Source: Sorghum bicolor (Eukaryota; Streptophyta; Magnoliopsida; Poales; Poaceae). Taken from it: a stretch of DNA of 64,000 nt. The DNA is taken from NCBI RefSeq assembly GCF_000003195.3, contig NC_012873.2:44842561-44906560 (forward strand), read 5' to 3'. This document shows, piece after piece, positions 37,707 to 48,983 of the stretch. Position 1 is the stretch's first letter; the number at the start of each line of letters is the position of its first letter. The translations under genes were made by a program, and so were the position numbers. The notes below the pieces were generated by a model, which made no database searches, had not been told where the DNA came from, and saw only the letters and a list, made by a program, of their open reading frames with translations.

Positions 37707-37713
37707 CTCCCCC
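37707..37713 (-). other. Polypurine tract of the 36425-44136 element
   Basis: CTCCCCC on the plus strand (GGGGGAG on the element's strand), adjacent to the inner edge of the 3' LTR. Confidence 0.8.
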
Positions 37714-39939
37714 AAGCTTAACCTTTGCTCGTCCCTGAGCAAAGATGAACTCAAGAGTTTCTGCAGTGGTTTCATACCTTAAAGATACACATGGGTTCAA
37801 ACAAGATCTCATCTCTGGGTTAGGATAAACTGTTAAGATTTAAACTTACCCATTGTACCTTCCATCATGGGACTTGTAACCATCACTTGTGTCTTGAGCA
37901 GTTAAAAGAAAGAACGGTCTAGTCAAGCACCATGTCTCTTGTTCTTCGATTAACTATAGCTCTGGAGTTTTTGCAGATTTTCAAATACAACTCAGAGATT
38001 CCTTGTATGACTCTCTCTAATCTCTCATTTGTGGTATTTCTGGATCCTTACCAAGGCATTAATGGTGTATGCCTTCTCTCATAGTATGTGGTATTTTTGG
38101 CATGAGGCATAGTGACATTGCCTTCTCTCTCACCCTACTCTAATAAGGCATAGGTGGGAGACAACTAATACATACTTACAAGACATTTATTGCATAGTCA
38201 AACCATGGATCCAGAAGAACAAGTCAATAAGTCAAATCAAGATGTGCATGTGTGGCGAATGAATGATGTATGGTGATGATGGTGATAACAATGGTGAAAG
38301 TCTAATTCTACTTGTGCTCTTTTGAGGGGATACATACCTTTCTTGCTCTTTTGAAACTTTTTGAGGAGAATGAGATGCTCTATATTTTCTTTTTCTTTCT
38401 CTTTTTTTTTCTTTTTTTTCTTTTCTCTCAGGTGGGTATCTTGTACCCCTAATTCTACTGTCGGACACTTGTCCATTTTTACCTCTCGTCTCACTTTTTT
38501 TCTTTTCTTTCGAGGTTCCGGGCACTTGCCCCTTTTTATTTCCTCGTATCTTTTTTTTTCTTTCTTTTTTTAGAGCACTCATCTCTTGAAATAATGTAGC
38601 AAGTGGTAGTAACCAAGATAACTAGAGCATTTTTTTCACATGGAAAAACAGAAATAGGAAATGTTTTTGGCTATTCTCTCCCGGATTAGGAGTAGAATAT
38701 TTTTGGGTGGTTCTGGAGATGGAAATGGGTGGATATATGTGGATGGTACTTCTGGAGTAGAAGTAGCATGTGTGAGTGAACGTGCAAGTGAATCTTGATT
38801 TAACCACATGACAAGCTCCTAAGGGTCTACACAGCTTGACCACACTCAATGCTCATAAGCAGTAAAAAGTAAATGTGTGGCTCAAAGTCTAGCAAGCATG
38901 TATATATGGCTGTGGTAGGAATTTAAACTCTCATCATACAGGAACTCATCATGCAACATTTTAAAGATTTTTAAAGATAAAATTCTCCAGAATTCTAGCA
39001 TCTCTAGGAACAGATAAACAGCAGCTCAACTTTCCCATATCATATCCGTTAACGACTTAGACTTTAGATCAAGTACTCTTCCCACAAGTTCAGGTTTAGA
39101 GCAAATCTTAATTCATAACAGTTATACCTAAACTTGAGAGAGATTTCGATTTTAGGAACTAGTCATGGCAGAGCAACTATTCATCTTTCCATGTGAGAGC
39201 TTATCATAAGGGTTCATAGCAAATTTTATTTATTTATTTATTTAGCAAGCTAAGCAAAGATATATATATATATAAGCACAAAATCTTTATTTGGGTTTTT
39301 ATGATCATGCATCTTTTTATTATTTGAGTAAAGTATAAACGTGAGTAAAATACTTAGCTGGATAAATGGGGTTGCTCTCCCCCAAGCTGGGTTTTGACGT
39401 AATTCCTTCTGATGTAGCTAGCAGGTGGCGGAGGTGTATTTGAATGTGGCAGCACCCTGACAGCGATTAGGATGTCCTCCGTCTGCTAGTCTTCTTTGAT
39501 CCTTGTATTCTGTGGAGCTCAAATAGACAACAAAGCTTTGTGGAACTAGTTAAGTGTTAGCATAAATATCTAGCCTTTATCATGTTGAGCCTCCTCAATA
39601 AATATTACTTTCTTTGGTAGGATCATAAATTTATTTTTATATTTTCATTTTTATAGGAGAGGAATATATTTATTTTATTTTTTTATGCCACCATAGTGAA
39701 TGTACTTATGGGTTTTATGCCATGAGCATACTCACATGGGGCTTACTATTTTTAACATTTTTATTTTCTTTTCAAGATGATATGAACCTGATTAAGTAAG
39801 CAAACTATTTTAAATAACTGAAAGAATAAAGATAACTACCAAGTTTACCTCTTGGCAAGGCGTTCGGTGTTTTTAAGTCCTCCGAACGGGACTCTCTGTT
39901 TCCTGAATCATCCTGGGATTTGCTGGATGGCGTAGTCGG
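37714..39939 (-). other. Non-coding 3' internal region of the 36425-44136 element
   Basis: Collinear, in reverse, with 18350-20552 of the 13900-35549 element and with 10574-12770 of the deleted element. It contains CT/T-rich tracts (38395-38440), a TTTA run and a short TA run (about 39230-39275). No supported ORF. Conservation across three copies suggests a cis function such as packaging or 3' processing, but none is shown. Confidence 0.75.
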
Positions 39940-41028
39940 TTGTTCCTACGGCGCCTGCTCTTCATGTATAACTATCTTCTCTCTACACACCTGACTCGGT
40001 GCTACGGTCTCCTCAGGACAGTTTTGTTCAAGTTGTATGTCTTCAGACCTTACAACTTCTCCTTCATAGTCTACCCATCCGTTCTTGATGATTTGCCTCC
40101 TCTGGTTGCAGTTGCGTCGTCTTCTTCTTGTCCTGACCTGCTTAGAATCTTCAACTATATAGTTAAGGTCAGTAAAATAGCGGCGTACCTTCTCAGAGGG
40201 GAAGTGCATGTGGACTTCTCCCGTTCCAATGTAGATGATTGCTTTGATGGTGCTCAGAAATGGTCTTCTAATGATGACGGGTGGATCGTACTTGTCTTCT
40301 CCCATGTCAATAACCTTCAACCTTTCAGAATGTCTGATCTGCCATCTAGAGCTGAATGTATGTCGGTTTTAGGGGCATGGTTCCATGCAGGAGCTGATAA
40401 GTGACTGCGGCCATTATGTTGACGCTTGACCTAGTGTCACAAAGCGTCTTCTGGAAGTTGTATCTATTAATGGAGCACTGGATGCTTGGGATACCAGAGT
40501 CATCCTTTTTGGTCAGGGACGGTGATTTAAGTCGACGATCTTGACCTCCTTGAACTGCAGTGACCATCTTAGCTGACTCGGTCCACACTTGCTTGTTCCT
40601 GTTCCTCCTGTTGGTCCTCTTCCTTGATTCATGTCGGGAATGCTCTGAGATTGTGTAGTCTTGTTCTTGAAGGAAAATGTCTCATTTCTCCCTTTGATGT
40701 AGAAACTGATCTTGGCAGCACTAGCGTAGATGACAGCTCCCGAGGTGTTCAGGAATGGCCTCCCTAAGATGGGTGCCCTCTCATCTGTACCAGTCTCTAT
40801 CACCACGAAGTTTGCTGGGGCGTACAAGGTACCAACTCGAACGCAGAGGTTCTTCAATATTCCCTTTGGGAAACTTAGTGTCTGATCTGCAGGCTTGGGC
40901 ATAATGTTGACGCTGGAGCCAAAGTCGCAGAGTGCTTCTAGGAAGTCCACCATGCCGATGGAGATCGGGATGACGGGGCGTCCTGGGTTGTCTCTCTTGA
41001 CCGGCAGAAGGTCAGTAATTACTTCCAC
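39940..41028 (-). pseudogene. Broken tandem protease domains of the 36425-44136 element
   Basis: Minus-strand pieces in order: domain 1 (CDFGSSVNIMP then an internal deletion, RAPILGRPFLNTSGA), domain 2 (CDTRSSVNIMAAVTYQLL, where the DTG glycine is Arg, and IIRRPFLSTIKAIIY), then the C-terminal tail to about 39946. At least two frameshifts separate the pieces. In the tail SEKVRRYF reads through the position where the 13900-35549 copy has its TGA. The same two-domain order in both elements shows that the duplication is a family trait. Confidence 0.8.
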
Positions 41029-41060
41029 TACGGGGTTACTCCAGTAGTTACGTCCTCAAG

Positions 41061-41099
41061 CATCTCAGGGCAGTGATTGCCTAAGTGTCTAGTATCTCC
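41061..41099 (-). pseudogene. Gag zinc-knuckle remnant
   Basis: The reverse complement matches the CCHC end of the related Gag (GGAGATAC.AGACACT.AGGCAATC.CTGCCCTGAG, parallel to 16702-16741). It is joined almost directly to protease domain 1, so the Asn-rich linker is deleted; the capsid part is missing on the other side. Confidence 0.75.
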
Positions 41100-41102
41100 T
41101 GT

Positions 41103-42832
41103 GTGTTTGTGCTCCTAGATCTAGGTTCTTCACTTGGTGGAGTCTGGGAGTTGTAAAACTCCTTCATATTTTGTTCAAAGTGTACCTGCTCAAAGAGACA
41201 AGGCAGAGATCAAGTGCATGGGCCCTGTTGGTGGCAAACACCAACAGAACCAAAAGTGTATTTGTTCTTCTCTAACCTTAAGCATAGTGAGCAAGACAAA
41301 GTTGAAGGATAATAAGATCATGAGTGTAGCATTTAAAGCATTTGTCAGATCAAATCGCTCAACCTAATGGAAAGATAATCTATCTATATTTATGTTGTTT
41401 TGTTTTTTTTATAAAATATATCTTCCAAAGATTGAGTGTGCAACATTTTAGCTCATATGATTAGGAGTGTGGGATCACAAAGGTGAAAGGACTAAACATA
41501 TTGAATCGATTGGGTTGGTTAATCTAGAATTGTAAATCATACATGTTTGTCTCTTTTATTCATGTGAATGCCAGAACCAAGGAAAAGCTTATAGAAGTGA
41601 TAGTCAAGTACCTTAAGATGTTACCTTACTTGAAGAGTGATGGTACAATATTACCTTGTGGAAGCTTTCCTTTCTTAGTGGTTGTGCATCGTGTTTGTGG
41701 CACCCTCCATGGATCATCTCTTGTGAGCTATGCCTTCCTTGTGTAGATTGTTAAACTTCATGTGTCTCTCTCTTTGTCTCCAATGTGAGTTTGTCTCAGG
41801 ACTTCCCAGGTCGATATTGAAAGTTTCCCTGCAGGGGTTAGTCCAACAAAATATCCAATATCTACTATAGCATACTATCGGCTCAAAAATCAACCTAGAC
41901 ACCATGTCTAATTTGATTTAGGAGGGCATTTTAACCTAAGCACCATGCTTAATTTAAAACCCCTTGGAAGTAAGAGCATCATTCCTAAACTAAGCACCAT
42001 GCTTAATTAAGAGATAAATGAAACTACTCCAAACCTAGACATATACTAAAGCAAATAAAGGTCGCATGAGAGCATTTATAGAGATCTACACAAGTGGAGA
42101 TGAAGTAGTGTGATTAGTATTTAACAAATTGAGCATGTCTCAAAGGTAGGGACAACCAACATAGCAACATGGCAAAGGATGTTTTTATGTAAAGTACTCC
42201 CCCAAGCTTGAATTTTGCAAAATTCAAGTTTGGATGAATTTAATTCAATGTTGTATGATGATTGGTTGGACATACCTTGTGCTTGTCATTCATCCGATCT
42301 TCTTGCTCCAATCCTGGAAAGGTTAGTGACAAGAATACCCGAAGAAATTTTTTTTACAATTATCCTTATATGCTCAACACACAAGGTAATGTTGCAAATA
42401 ATTAAAAGCTCATGTTACGATCTGATCTGTGCTTACTTTAGGACACTAAGCTTGTCCTTGGGAAACCATCAATTTATGTCAGTGAAGTGGTTTCCCCTCC
42501 AACGCTGACTTATATCAAGATCAACTCAACGAGATCTGCAATATTTAATATAGACATATGCATCGACAACCGCCCTTTTAAAGTTTTTATGAATAGAAAG
42601 GAAGAGGGGGTTGGAGATCTCAAATGTGGTGATGTTGGAGAGACCAATGGATTGTGAAGATGTTGCATATGAGCATGGAGTAAATGAAGTGGCTATGAAA
42701 TAAATTCCATGCTCATTAATGCTTAGAGTGAAATCCATGTGGTGTGGTGAAAATGGTAAGGTGAGTGTGGTATAAAAGGAAAAGAAAAAGGATACACGGA
42801 CGACTTGGTTCGAAACTAGCACAGCTACCGTT
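41103..42832 (-). other. Unrelated 1.7-kb segment replacing gag and leader
   Basis: No similarity by eye to gag or leader of the sister element. On the minus strand it holds a polypurine-like CAAGCTTGGGGGAGTACTTT (42191-42212) and repeated 'AAGCATGGTGCTTAG' phrases (about 41935-42005), features of gypsy 3' non-coding regions. It may come from another subfamily. The 98-codon minus-strand ORF at 42526-42822 shows no domain. Confidence 0.55.
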
Positions 42833-42849
42833 CCCCGGCAACGGCGCCA
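42833..42849 (-). other. Primer-binding site, tRNA-Asp type
   Basis: CCCCGGCAACGGCGCCA on the plus strand, the exact reverse complement of the site at 15557-15573, 7 nt from the LTR. Confidence 0.88.
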
Positions 42850-42856
42850 GAAAGCT

Positions 42857-44136
42857 TGTTGGGTATTTTAAACGCAAACAGAAAAAATCCGTAAGCGCAC
42901 GGATACCGATGTAGCCTTCACCCGGGAGTATTCCAGAGTATCAATTTTCCACAGAGAACGTGAGTGTACTAATTAAGATCCAAGATCGCCCAAGGATAAC
43001 TATATAATTATTTTTGGTGGGAAGAGAGGGAGTTTCCTAAGAGTTCTCTAGTTGATCTAAGAATCAAGAATTACTTCAAGATTATCTATTTCGGGACATC
43101 AGAGCACTAACCACAGAAAGAGATGAGAAGGGGGCTAGGAAGGTCTGACTACGGTCCTACAAACACCGATCCGAACGTGGTGGAATACGTCGACCGTTAG
43201 GGCTGTCACTACCCTAAGGCTACCACAACAATCCGCAGGATTGGGTGCAATTCCAGGTAATTGCAAGACTAAACACCACGTCTAATCTATTAATTACTAC
43301 TCTAGCGTTATAAAGACTAGAGCACTTGATGCAAGCGGGAATCCAATAAATAACTTGAATGTAAATAAAAGTAATTAAAGAACTCAGGAATTATGAATTG
43401 AAGAACCTGGAGAACGATGAAGAACGAACCAGTTGCCGCAAAAGTACAATGTTGAGGAAGATCCGACAGATCCGGCTCCTCCTCCGCTCTCCTCTTCTCT
43501 CTCCCTATTTTCTAGATTACAACTAGAACTAACTAGAACTAGAACTAGAGGAACTAGAACTAGAACTAGATGAACTAGAACTAGAACTAGATGAACTAGA
43601 GATAGAACTAGAAGAACTAGAGGGATCCTCTCTACTTGGATGAAGAATTGAAACCCTAGCTTTGATTCTGTAGAAGAGGTATGATCTCCAGGGGCCAGGG
43701 AGTCTGGTTTTATAGTCCCTTCAAGTGAATCTGGGCCGTCGGATCAAACCGACATTAATCGCACGGTTTTCCTTGATCCTGTAGGTCGGTGGATCATAAT
43801 CCGCGAAACGTGTCCTGATTGGGCACTGTAGCTGGGCGGGCGCCCAGGAGAGTTGGGCGGGCGCCCTGCCTCCGAGCCTGATTTCCTTTCCGTTCGTTCC
43901 CGTGGCTTCTGGAGTCTTCTAGATGATAGAAAATTACGCGACACGTTAATATCTCTATGTAAACCCGACGTGTGGGCCTTTCTTCCTTATTTCCTGATAA
44001 CCCCCTACAGAAATAGACAAACACCAAAACTCGTGGAATTCTATCAGATAAAACCCTAAGTCTAGGTGTTGGTTGCATTTGGATCCTTTTCTATGATTAG
44101 TTGATGGTTAAATGTGAGCATTAAGGACCGTCAACA
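42857..44136 (-). repeat. 5' LTR of the 36425-44136 element
   Basis: 1280 bp, the same length as its partner, with inverted TATA box 43708-43714 and the same minisatellite at about 43516-43624. Differences from the partner are single-base, mostly transitions. Confidence 0.93.
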
Positions 44137-45127
44137 TAGACTTTTGGTGCTTATATAGAAGAAACTCTGATTTTGTTCTTTATAAGACATCACCCCACGA
44201 TGGAACGATAGAAGGCAAGCTTACAGAGATTGGAACTAGACAGTCCTTAGTAGTCTCCTTTATTCCCATATTTTTCTAATCTAGGTTGTGAAGTTGGGTT
44301 AAGTTATAGAACTTGAAATCGTCTCATTGTTCCTTTAGCTTCGATATTAAAACTTGGTTAATCTTGGTGAAGTGCTACAATGGTGTAATATTTGTGTGCT
44401 TGTGGATATCTGTATTTACTTGTGTGCATTTAATTTATGCCAACAACCACCAAGTGTACACCACCACATGCATGTGTGTTAGCAATTTCGCAACCATTTT
44501 TCCAAAAGAATTAGCCACTAAACTTGCCATGCCACTCGATCTTATATGTATGCAAAGTTAGATCACTCAAGTGGCACTAGATGACCGATATGCAACCAAG
44601 ATTGCCTCTCTTGACAGTATGACCATCTATCCTAAACCCAATCATAAACTTCTCTACACACTTATGATTGGTGAAATGAAATGCCCTATGTTATACCTTG
44701 GCCTTGCGCGTTCCATTCCATCTCCTCCAATGTTGATGCAACACATGCACCAACCTATCACCAAATAATATGATCCACTTCATATCATCACATGACTGTA
44801 TTGGTTCATCGATCTTGACCTCTCTTGCTCTTCACCGTTGCATTGGTCTATCTGCGCCAAGTCTTGCTCAAGCTTCACCATCACATGTGGTCCCTCATTT
44901 CAAAGCTACTGAATAGCCCTTCACACTTGCAACCGGTCCATCGAGCCAAGACTCATCTTGATCTTCTCCACCTTAGTCACATGACTCCATGTCATGTCTC
45001 ATATGCAATGAGCTCCTTCATCTTATATTCACCTATAGAATAATCTCCTATGTATCTCACATAAACACTATTAGTCCACCCAAGTTGTCACTTAATTACC
45101 AAAACCAAACAAAGACCTTTCACTTAG

Positions 45128-45480
45128 CCTTACCCCCTCTTTAACCGTTGCCTTGGTCCATCTGTGCCAAGCCCTCACTCACACTTCACTATCTCGACAA
45201 TCCATCATTTCCTAAGCCGTTGCCTTCCCTTCACCCTTTCATAACCCATATAGCCAAGCCTTATGTTATTCTTCACCATCTTGTCATTTGAGACTACTTG
45301 TATCCCACATACTGAATATGTCCATCACTTGGATTGTCAACTCCATCAACTCATTGCTAGTTGAGCACTTCTCACATGCACATGTCAAGTCCCCTCCATG
45401 GCTTTCATGTCTTGCTCAACTTAGCTTGTGCACTAATCACATGTTCATCTCACTAATGTTGTCACACTAATGTTGCTAGA
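45128..45480 (-). repeat. Diverged copia LTR fragment flanking solo LTR I
   Basis: Phrases such as TTGCCTTGGTCCATCTGTGCCAAG and CACACTTCACTATC parallel the copia LTR at 44835-44890 and 35725-35780 but are much more diverged. Probably part of the old host element whose gag lies at 3604-5679. Confidence 0.5.
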
Positions 45481-46400
45481 ATAAATAAGTTATTGAAACA
45501 TTGGATAATAGTTACCAAAGTAAATAAAAATAGTTAATTCAAAAGTGCAAGCATTACCATGATACTCACAAGTAATCTATAATCTTGTTGCAACATTGTA
45601 CATTTATAGAAATGATAAGGCAAAAAAGCTCATGTAGCATATAAAATATTGTCAAAACAAGTTTTAAAAACATTTGCAACAAGTCTACCATAATATATGA
45701 TGCCCTACACTTTCTACTATTTTCTTTCACGTGTGATCACCGTCCCCACTCATTACTGCAAGGTAGAGCTCTACTAGATGATGGCACCCCCTCTATTAGA
45801 TCTAAAAAAGTTACAAAAAGTTCAAGCTCTTCCATAGGAGGGATGGCTCATGCAGCCACAATATCTAAGAATTGCCATTGCAACATCACAAAAAACACAT
45901 GTTGCAACATCTGAAAAAGACCTTGTAAGACCCTATTTGCAAAATTAAGAGGATTTAATCTCAACAATGTAAGCAAAAATTTAGAACATCAAAAAATGAT
46001 TAGTTTCTGCCTCATCACAACATGTTTCGATAAAATAAAGTTTCATGAAACAAGTCAAGACATCACCACAACATCCATGGATTTCTATTACGACATCACA
46101 TAAGCACAAGTTGCAACATCAAAAGAAAGGATCGAATGGAAGTCTAATATATTTTTGCTGCAACATCTGAAATTTTTTGTGAAACCATCAATTCCAATAT
46201 CCAAAACTTATTTATTGAAACAATATCTTGAGAAACAAATAACAACATCATAAAAATAGTTACTGCAACATTGTCACCGGCATAATTGTCGGTGTTCGCC
46301 CATGTGTCAAGCTTGTGAGTGTCGATAAACTTATCATCAATGATGCTAGCGGCAAGGGTGGGTGATGATGGAAAAGTAAGATAACAGGATAAGATAGGAG
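45481..46400. mobile_element. CACTA-like DNA with GCAACATC subterminal-type repeats
   Basis: About ten variants of TTGCAACATC / ACAACATC occur at irregular 30-100 bp spacing between about 45585 and 46275 (for example near 45588, 45873, 45901, 46062, 46112, 46158, 46263). Dispersed short motifs of this kind are typical of subterminal regions of En/Spm (CACTA) transposons in grasses. No CACTA terminus, transposase or target duplication was found, so the call is tentative. Confidence 0.4.
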
Positions 46401-46613
46401 AGAACTAGGGCTTCTTTGGTTGAGCTTTGGCAGCTCCAGCTCCTGCCACTATAGGAGCATTTGCGGTGGAGCCATCAAACCCTCTCAAGTGTGGCTCTTT
46501 TGGCTCTCTCTCATAACTGAAAGAAATGGAGCACCTACAAAGATAGTATAGCACAACTTCGTATAGAAGATGAAGATCCTATTAGACATGCATTCGTTCA
46601 CTATATTTAGACA
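46401..46613. other. Flank of copia element, possible MITE fragment
   Basis: GGGCTTCTTTGGTTGAGCTT and GCAGCTCCAGCTCCTGCC (about 46409-46445) resemble the end of a common grass MITE, but no partner terminus was found. Confidence 0.3.
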
Positions 46614-46772
46614 TGTTGTACGGTGGCATCTGCATCCCTGGTGTGATGTAGGTGTGTGTGGCTGCATGTGTGTCTCTATAAACAGTCCGAGGAGTGGCTG
46701 TAATGCCTCTTGGGTTTATATATATGCAAGATCATCCCCTAACATGGTGTGCGGTGTTTCTCATTTTCTACA
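46614..46772 (+). repeat. Probable short copia LTR
   Basis: TGTTGTACGG...TTTTCTACA, 159 bp, placed directly before a copia-type primer site. It includes TATATATATG (about 46718). No second LTR is in the window, so the left end is uncertain. Confidence 0.5.
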
Positions 46773-46784
46773 TGGTATCAGACA
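46773..46784 (+). other. Copia primer-binding site, tRNA-iMet type
   Basis: TGGTATCAGACA, matching 10 of 12 bases of the TGGTATCAGAGC site complementary to initiator tRNA-Met used by most plant copia elements. Confidence 0.65.
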
Positions 46785-47035
46785 GGATCTGATCCTACCC
46801 TTCCGCGTTCACTCCCCTTCCATTTCTTTTGTTTGCGCAACTACCATGAATCCTTCCCATGCATGTGCAGCCTTCATGCCCGCACACCCACCCCATCGGC
46901 GATATCCCTTCCCAGTGGTTTCCTCCCGATGGCCACCCCTCCTTCCCTCAACGTCAGCACCAAGCCAGCCACCGGTGATGCCTCAATCCTAGTCCTCGGC
47001 GCGAGCACCTTGTCGACCACCGACAGCCGCCAATC

Positions 47036-47052
47036 ATGGCTCATCCATACGT
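47036..47052 (+). pseudogene. Copia gag, part 1 (split by gypsy insertion)
   Basis: Short gag segment encoding MAHPY in the frame that continues at 61224. It is cut by the gypsy element 47053-61223. About 260 bp downstream of the primer site, as expected for a copia gag start; the true start may be upstream in another frame. Confidence 0.55.
47048..47052. repeat. TSD TACGT, left, of gypsy element 47053-61223
   Basis: TACGT here and TACGC at 61224-61228: four of five bases match. The C/T difference fits decay since insertion. Confidence 0.7.
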
Positions 47053-47107
47053 TGTTGATATTAGTTACGCACACGAAAGAATCAAAGAGAAATAATCCGC
47101 AAGCGCA

Positions 47108-47112
47108 CAGAT
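47108..47112. repeat. TSD CAGAT, left, of solo LTR 47113-48765
   Basis: CAGAT also follows at 48766-48770. The uninterrupted LTR reads GCGCACGGATATCAGTGAGC at about 60049. Confidence 0.93.
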
Positions 47113-48765
47113 TGTTGACGGTCCTTAAGTATCAAATTTAATTATCAAATAAACAAAGAAAAGGATCCAAATGAAATCAACATCTAGATTTAGGGTTTTA
47201 TCTGACAGAATTCCACGAGTTTTCGTGTTTGTCTATTTCTGCAGGGGGTTATCAGGGAATACGGAAGAAAGGCCCACACGTCGGGATTACATAGAGATAT
47301 CAACGTGCCGCGCAATTATCTTACATCTAGAAGACTCCAGAAGCCACGGGAAGGAAGCGGAGGCCGAACGAGGCCAGGCACTGGGCGCCCACCCAGTTGA
47401 CCTGGGCGCCCGCCCCCTCTCTAAGTTGGATCAGGACTCACTTTCGGGACTAATCTCCACCGACCTAAAGGATCAAGGATAACCGTTCAATCAATGTCGG
47501 TTTGATCCAACGGCCCATAGTCACTTGAAGGGACTATAAAACCAGACCCCCTGGCCCCTGGAGGAGAGAGCCTCTCAACCCTAATTCATTATTCCTCAAG
47601 GGAGAAGAAGCCTCTGATCAAGATTAGAGCCACCACATCAATTAGACATCTAGATTAGCATAGCTACATAGGATTAGAACTAGAAGGAGTCAATCTTTGA
47701 TTGGTTTCCGGATCTGTCAAGAGGATTCTTGGTAATGCTCTAATTGTTCTTCTAATTATCTTTGTTCTTCAATATTGTGAATATGACTTTGTTCTACTTC
47801 GATATATTGCTTATGACTTTGCTCTACTTGTTTATATTCAAGATTATATTGTTCTTAGTTTATCATAGTTATGTACTTGGCTTAGTTAGATTGGATCTAT
47901 ATACATGCTTTGGATCGTATAGCGTTTATCAATCAGATCCATGGGTAAATGATAGATATTGTGTAGGCGTGGTGCTTATACCCTATTTATCTGCGATTGT
48001 ACCCAATATGCCAGATCGTGGGGTAGTTCGTGATAGTGACAGCTTCATTGATTCTTATATAGTCCCCCTCTCGTGTATTGGGCTGGCAGAGCAATATTAT
48101 TACAGGGGAGTGATTGCTATGTTTCTCATTTACCTTGCTAATATCACTATGCATGGGCGTAGTCTTGTCTCGCAATGAATGCTAAGTATACTTGCACTAA
48201 CTATGATAATGCTAGACTATATAGTTGAGAATAACTTAGGAAATATTCTTGTAGTTTGTTCTAATACCATGCTAATGACTTTCTAGAGTATCTAATTGAG
48301 GTGCTTATCATATTTATTATGTGGCTAAGTTATGCTGATCAGACTAATTATCTTTGTCACTATTCATTACTTCATATATCCTTTATGTGACACTTATCCC
48401 TGTATGAAAGAGTTAGATAAATGTTTTCAATTATACCTGCAATGATAGATACTCAATCTCATATTCTATTCTGTAATCAACATTGATGATTGCTAATCCC
48501 TTCCCAGTGGTAAAAATATAAATAACGATACCTGTAATACTTCCCGGTTAAAATGCTACATCAATATTAATCTGTGCGCTTGCAGATTCCATTCATTATT
48601 TATTTAGAAGAGCAATTGCATATTTCAATACCGCGTCTCTCATGTCATGCTAGGGATGACAACTTGGCTTAAGTGGTATGAGAGATAGGTTTGGCATTTT
48701 TGGCACCGTTATCAGAATTAGAAAACTAAGTCTACTTTTGGTAATGATGTTAAGAATACCCAACA
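47113..48765 (+). mobile_element. Gypsy solo LTR (same family as the 21.65-kb element)
   Basis: 1653 bp, TGTTGACGGTCC...AATACCCAACA, CAGAT on both sides. It is nearly the same as the LTRs of 13900-35549, including TATAAAA at 47535-47541. It inserted in the 3' LTR of the Athila-type element and then lost the internal region and one LTR by LTR-LTR recombination. Confidence 0.94.
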
Positions 48766-48978
48766 CAGATATCGGTGAGCACTTCACCCAGGAGATAAGT
48801 CCAGAGTATCATATTTATTTTTTTACCACTAGGAGAAAGCATGCAAAAGACTACCTTTTATCCTACCTACTACCCACAGGTTGCAAGACAAGATAGTGAG
48901 AATTAAGCGATATGGAGAAAACTCTTTCTTCAGTCTTCTTCTAACCTATGGTAAGCTGTGTAGATATTGTTCTAAGGG

Positions 48979-48983
48979 AGTAA
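48979..48983. repeat. TSD AGTAA, left, of Tekay-like solo LTR
   Basis: AGTAA before TGTAATACCC; matched at 51936-51940. The uninterrupted LTR reads AAGGGGAGTAACTAGAG at about 60262. Confidence 0.92.

Larger units (their letters stand above)
36425..44136 (-). mobile_element. Two-LTR gypsy element, Gag/PR-only family, chimeric interior
   Basis: 7712 bp, with two 1280-bp LTRs and a perfect TAGAC duplication. In minus order: 5' LTR 42857-44136, primer site 42833-42849, an unrelated 1.7-kb segment in place of gag, a zinc-knuckle remnant, two broken protease domains, the 3' non-coding region (37705 to about 39940) and 3' LTR 36425-37704. A hand count gives about 19 differences between its LTRs (about 1.5%), making it younger by that measure than the 13900-35549 element. 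It lacks RT and integrase. Confidence 0.92.
7418..44445 (+). mobile_element. Gypsy-type (Athila-like) solo LTR, split by two nested insertions
   Basis: Host parts are 7418-7830, 36021-36424 and 44142-44445, about 1.12 kb. The start is TATTGATGGTAG (probably TG decayed to TA) and the end is GCCAACA, flanked by ACCAC on both sides. It shares with the other gypsy LTRs here the block CACGAGTTTTGGTGAAT (about 7510), a 'GGTTTGATCCAAGGGC' block (about 7796), a TATATAA at 36023-36029 and a 'GCGTGGCGCTTAGAC' block (about 36296). It is therefore a third, diverged subfamily. No internal region remains. Confidence 0.75.
5680..45122 (-). mobile_element. Copia solo LTR I, split by about 37 kb of nested insertions
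   Basis: Host segments are 5680-7417 and 44451-45122, about 2.41 kb when considered together. On the plus strand it starts TGAAGGGTCGAG and ends AGACCTTTCA, so the LTR itself reads TGAAAGGTC...CCCTTCA on the minus strand. The right flank CTTAG matches the left flank, with no internal region or second LTR, so this is a solo LTR. It is the same family as solo LTR II (7831-36015), and the alignment of the two copies exposes each later insertion as a gap. Confidence 0.85.

Noticed and set aside
46570..47141. 140- and 130-codon plus-strand ORFs as separate genes
   Set aside because: They span the copia LTR, its primer site and the broken gag leader and run into the inserted gypsy LTR.
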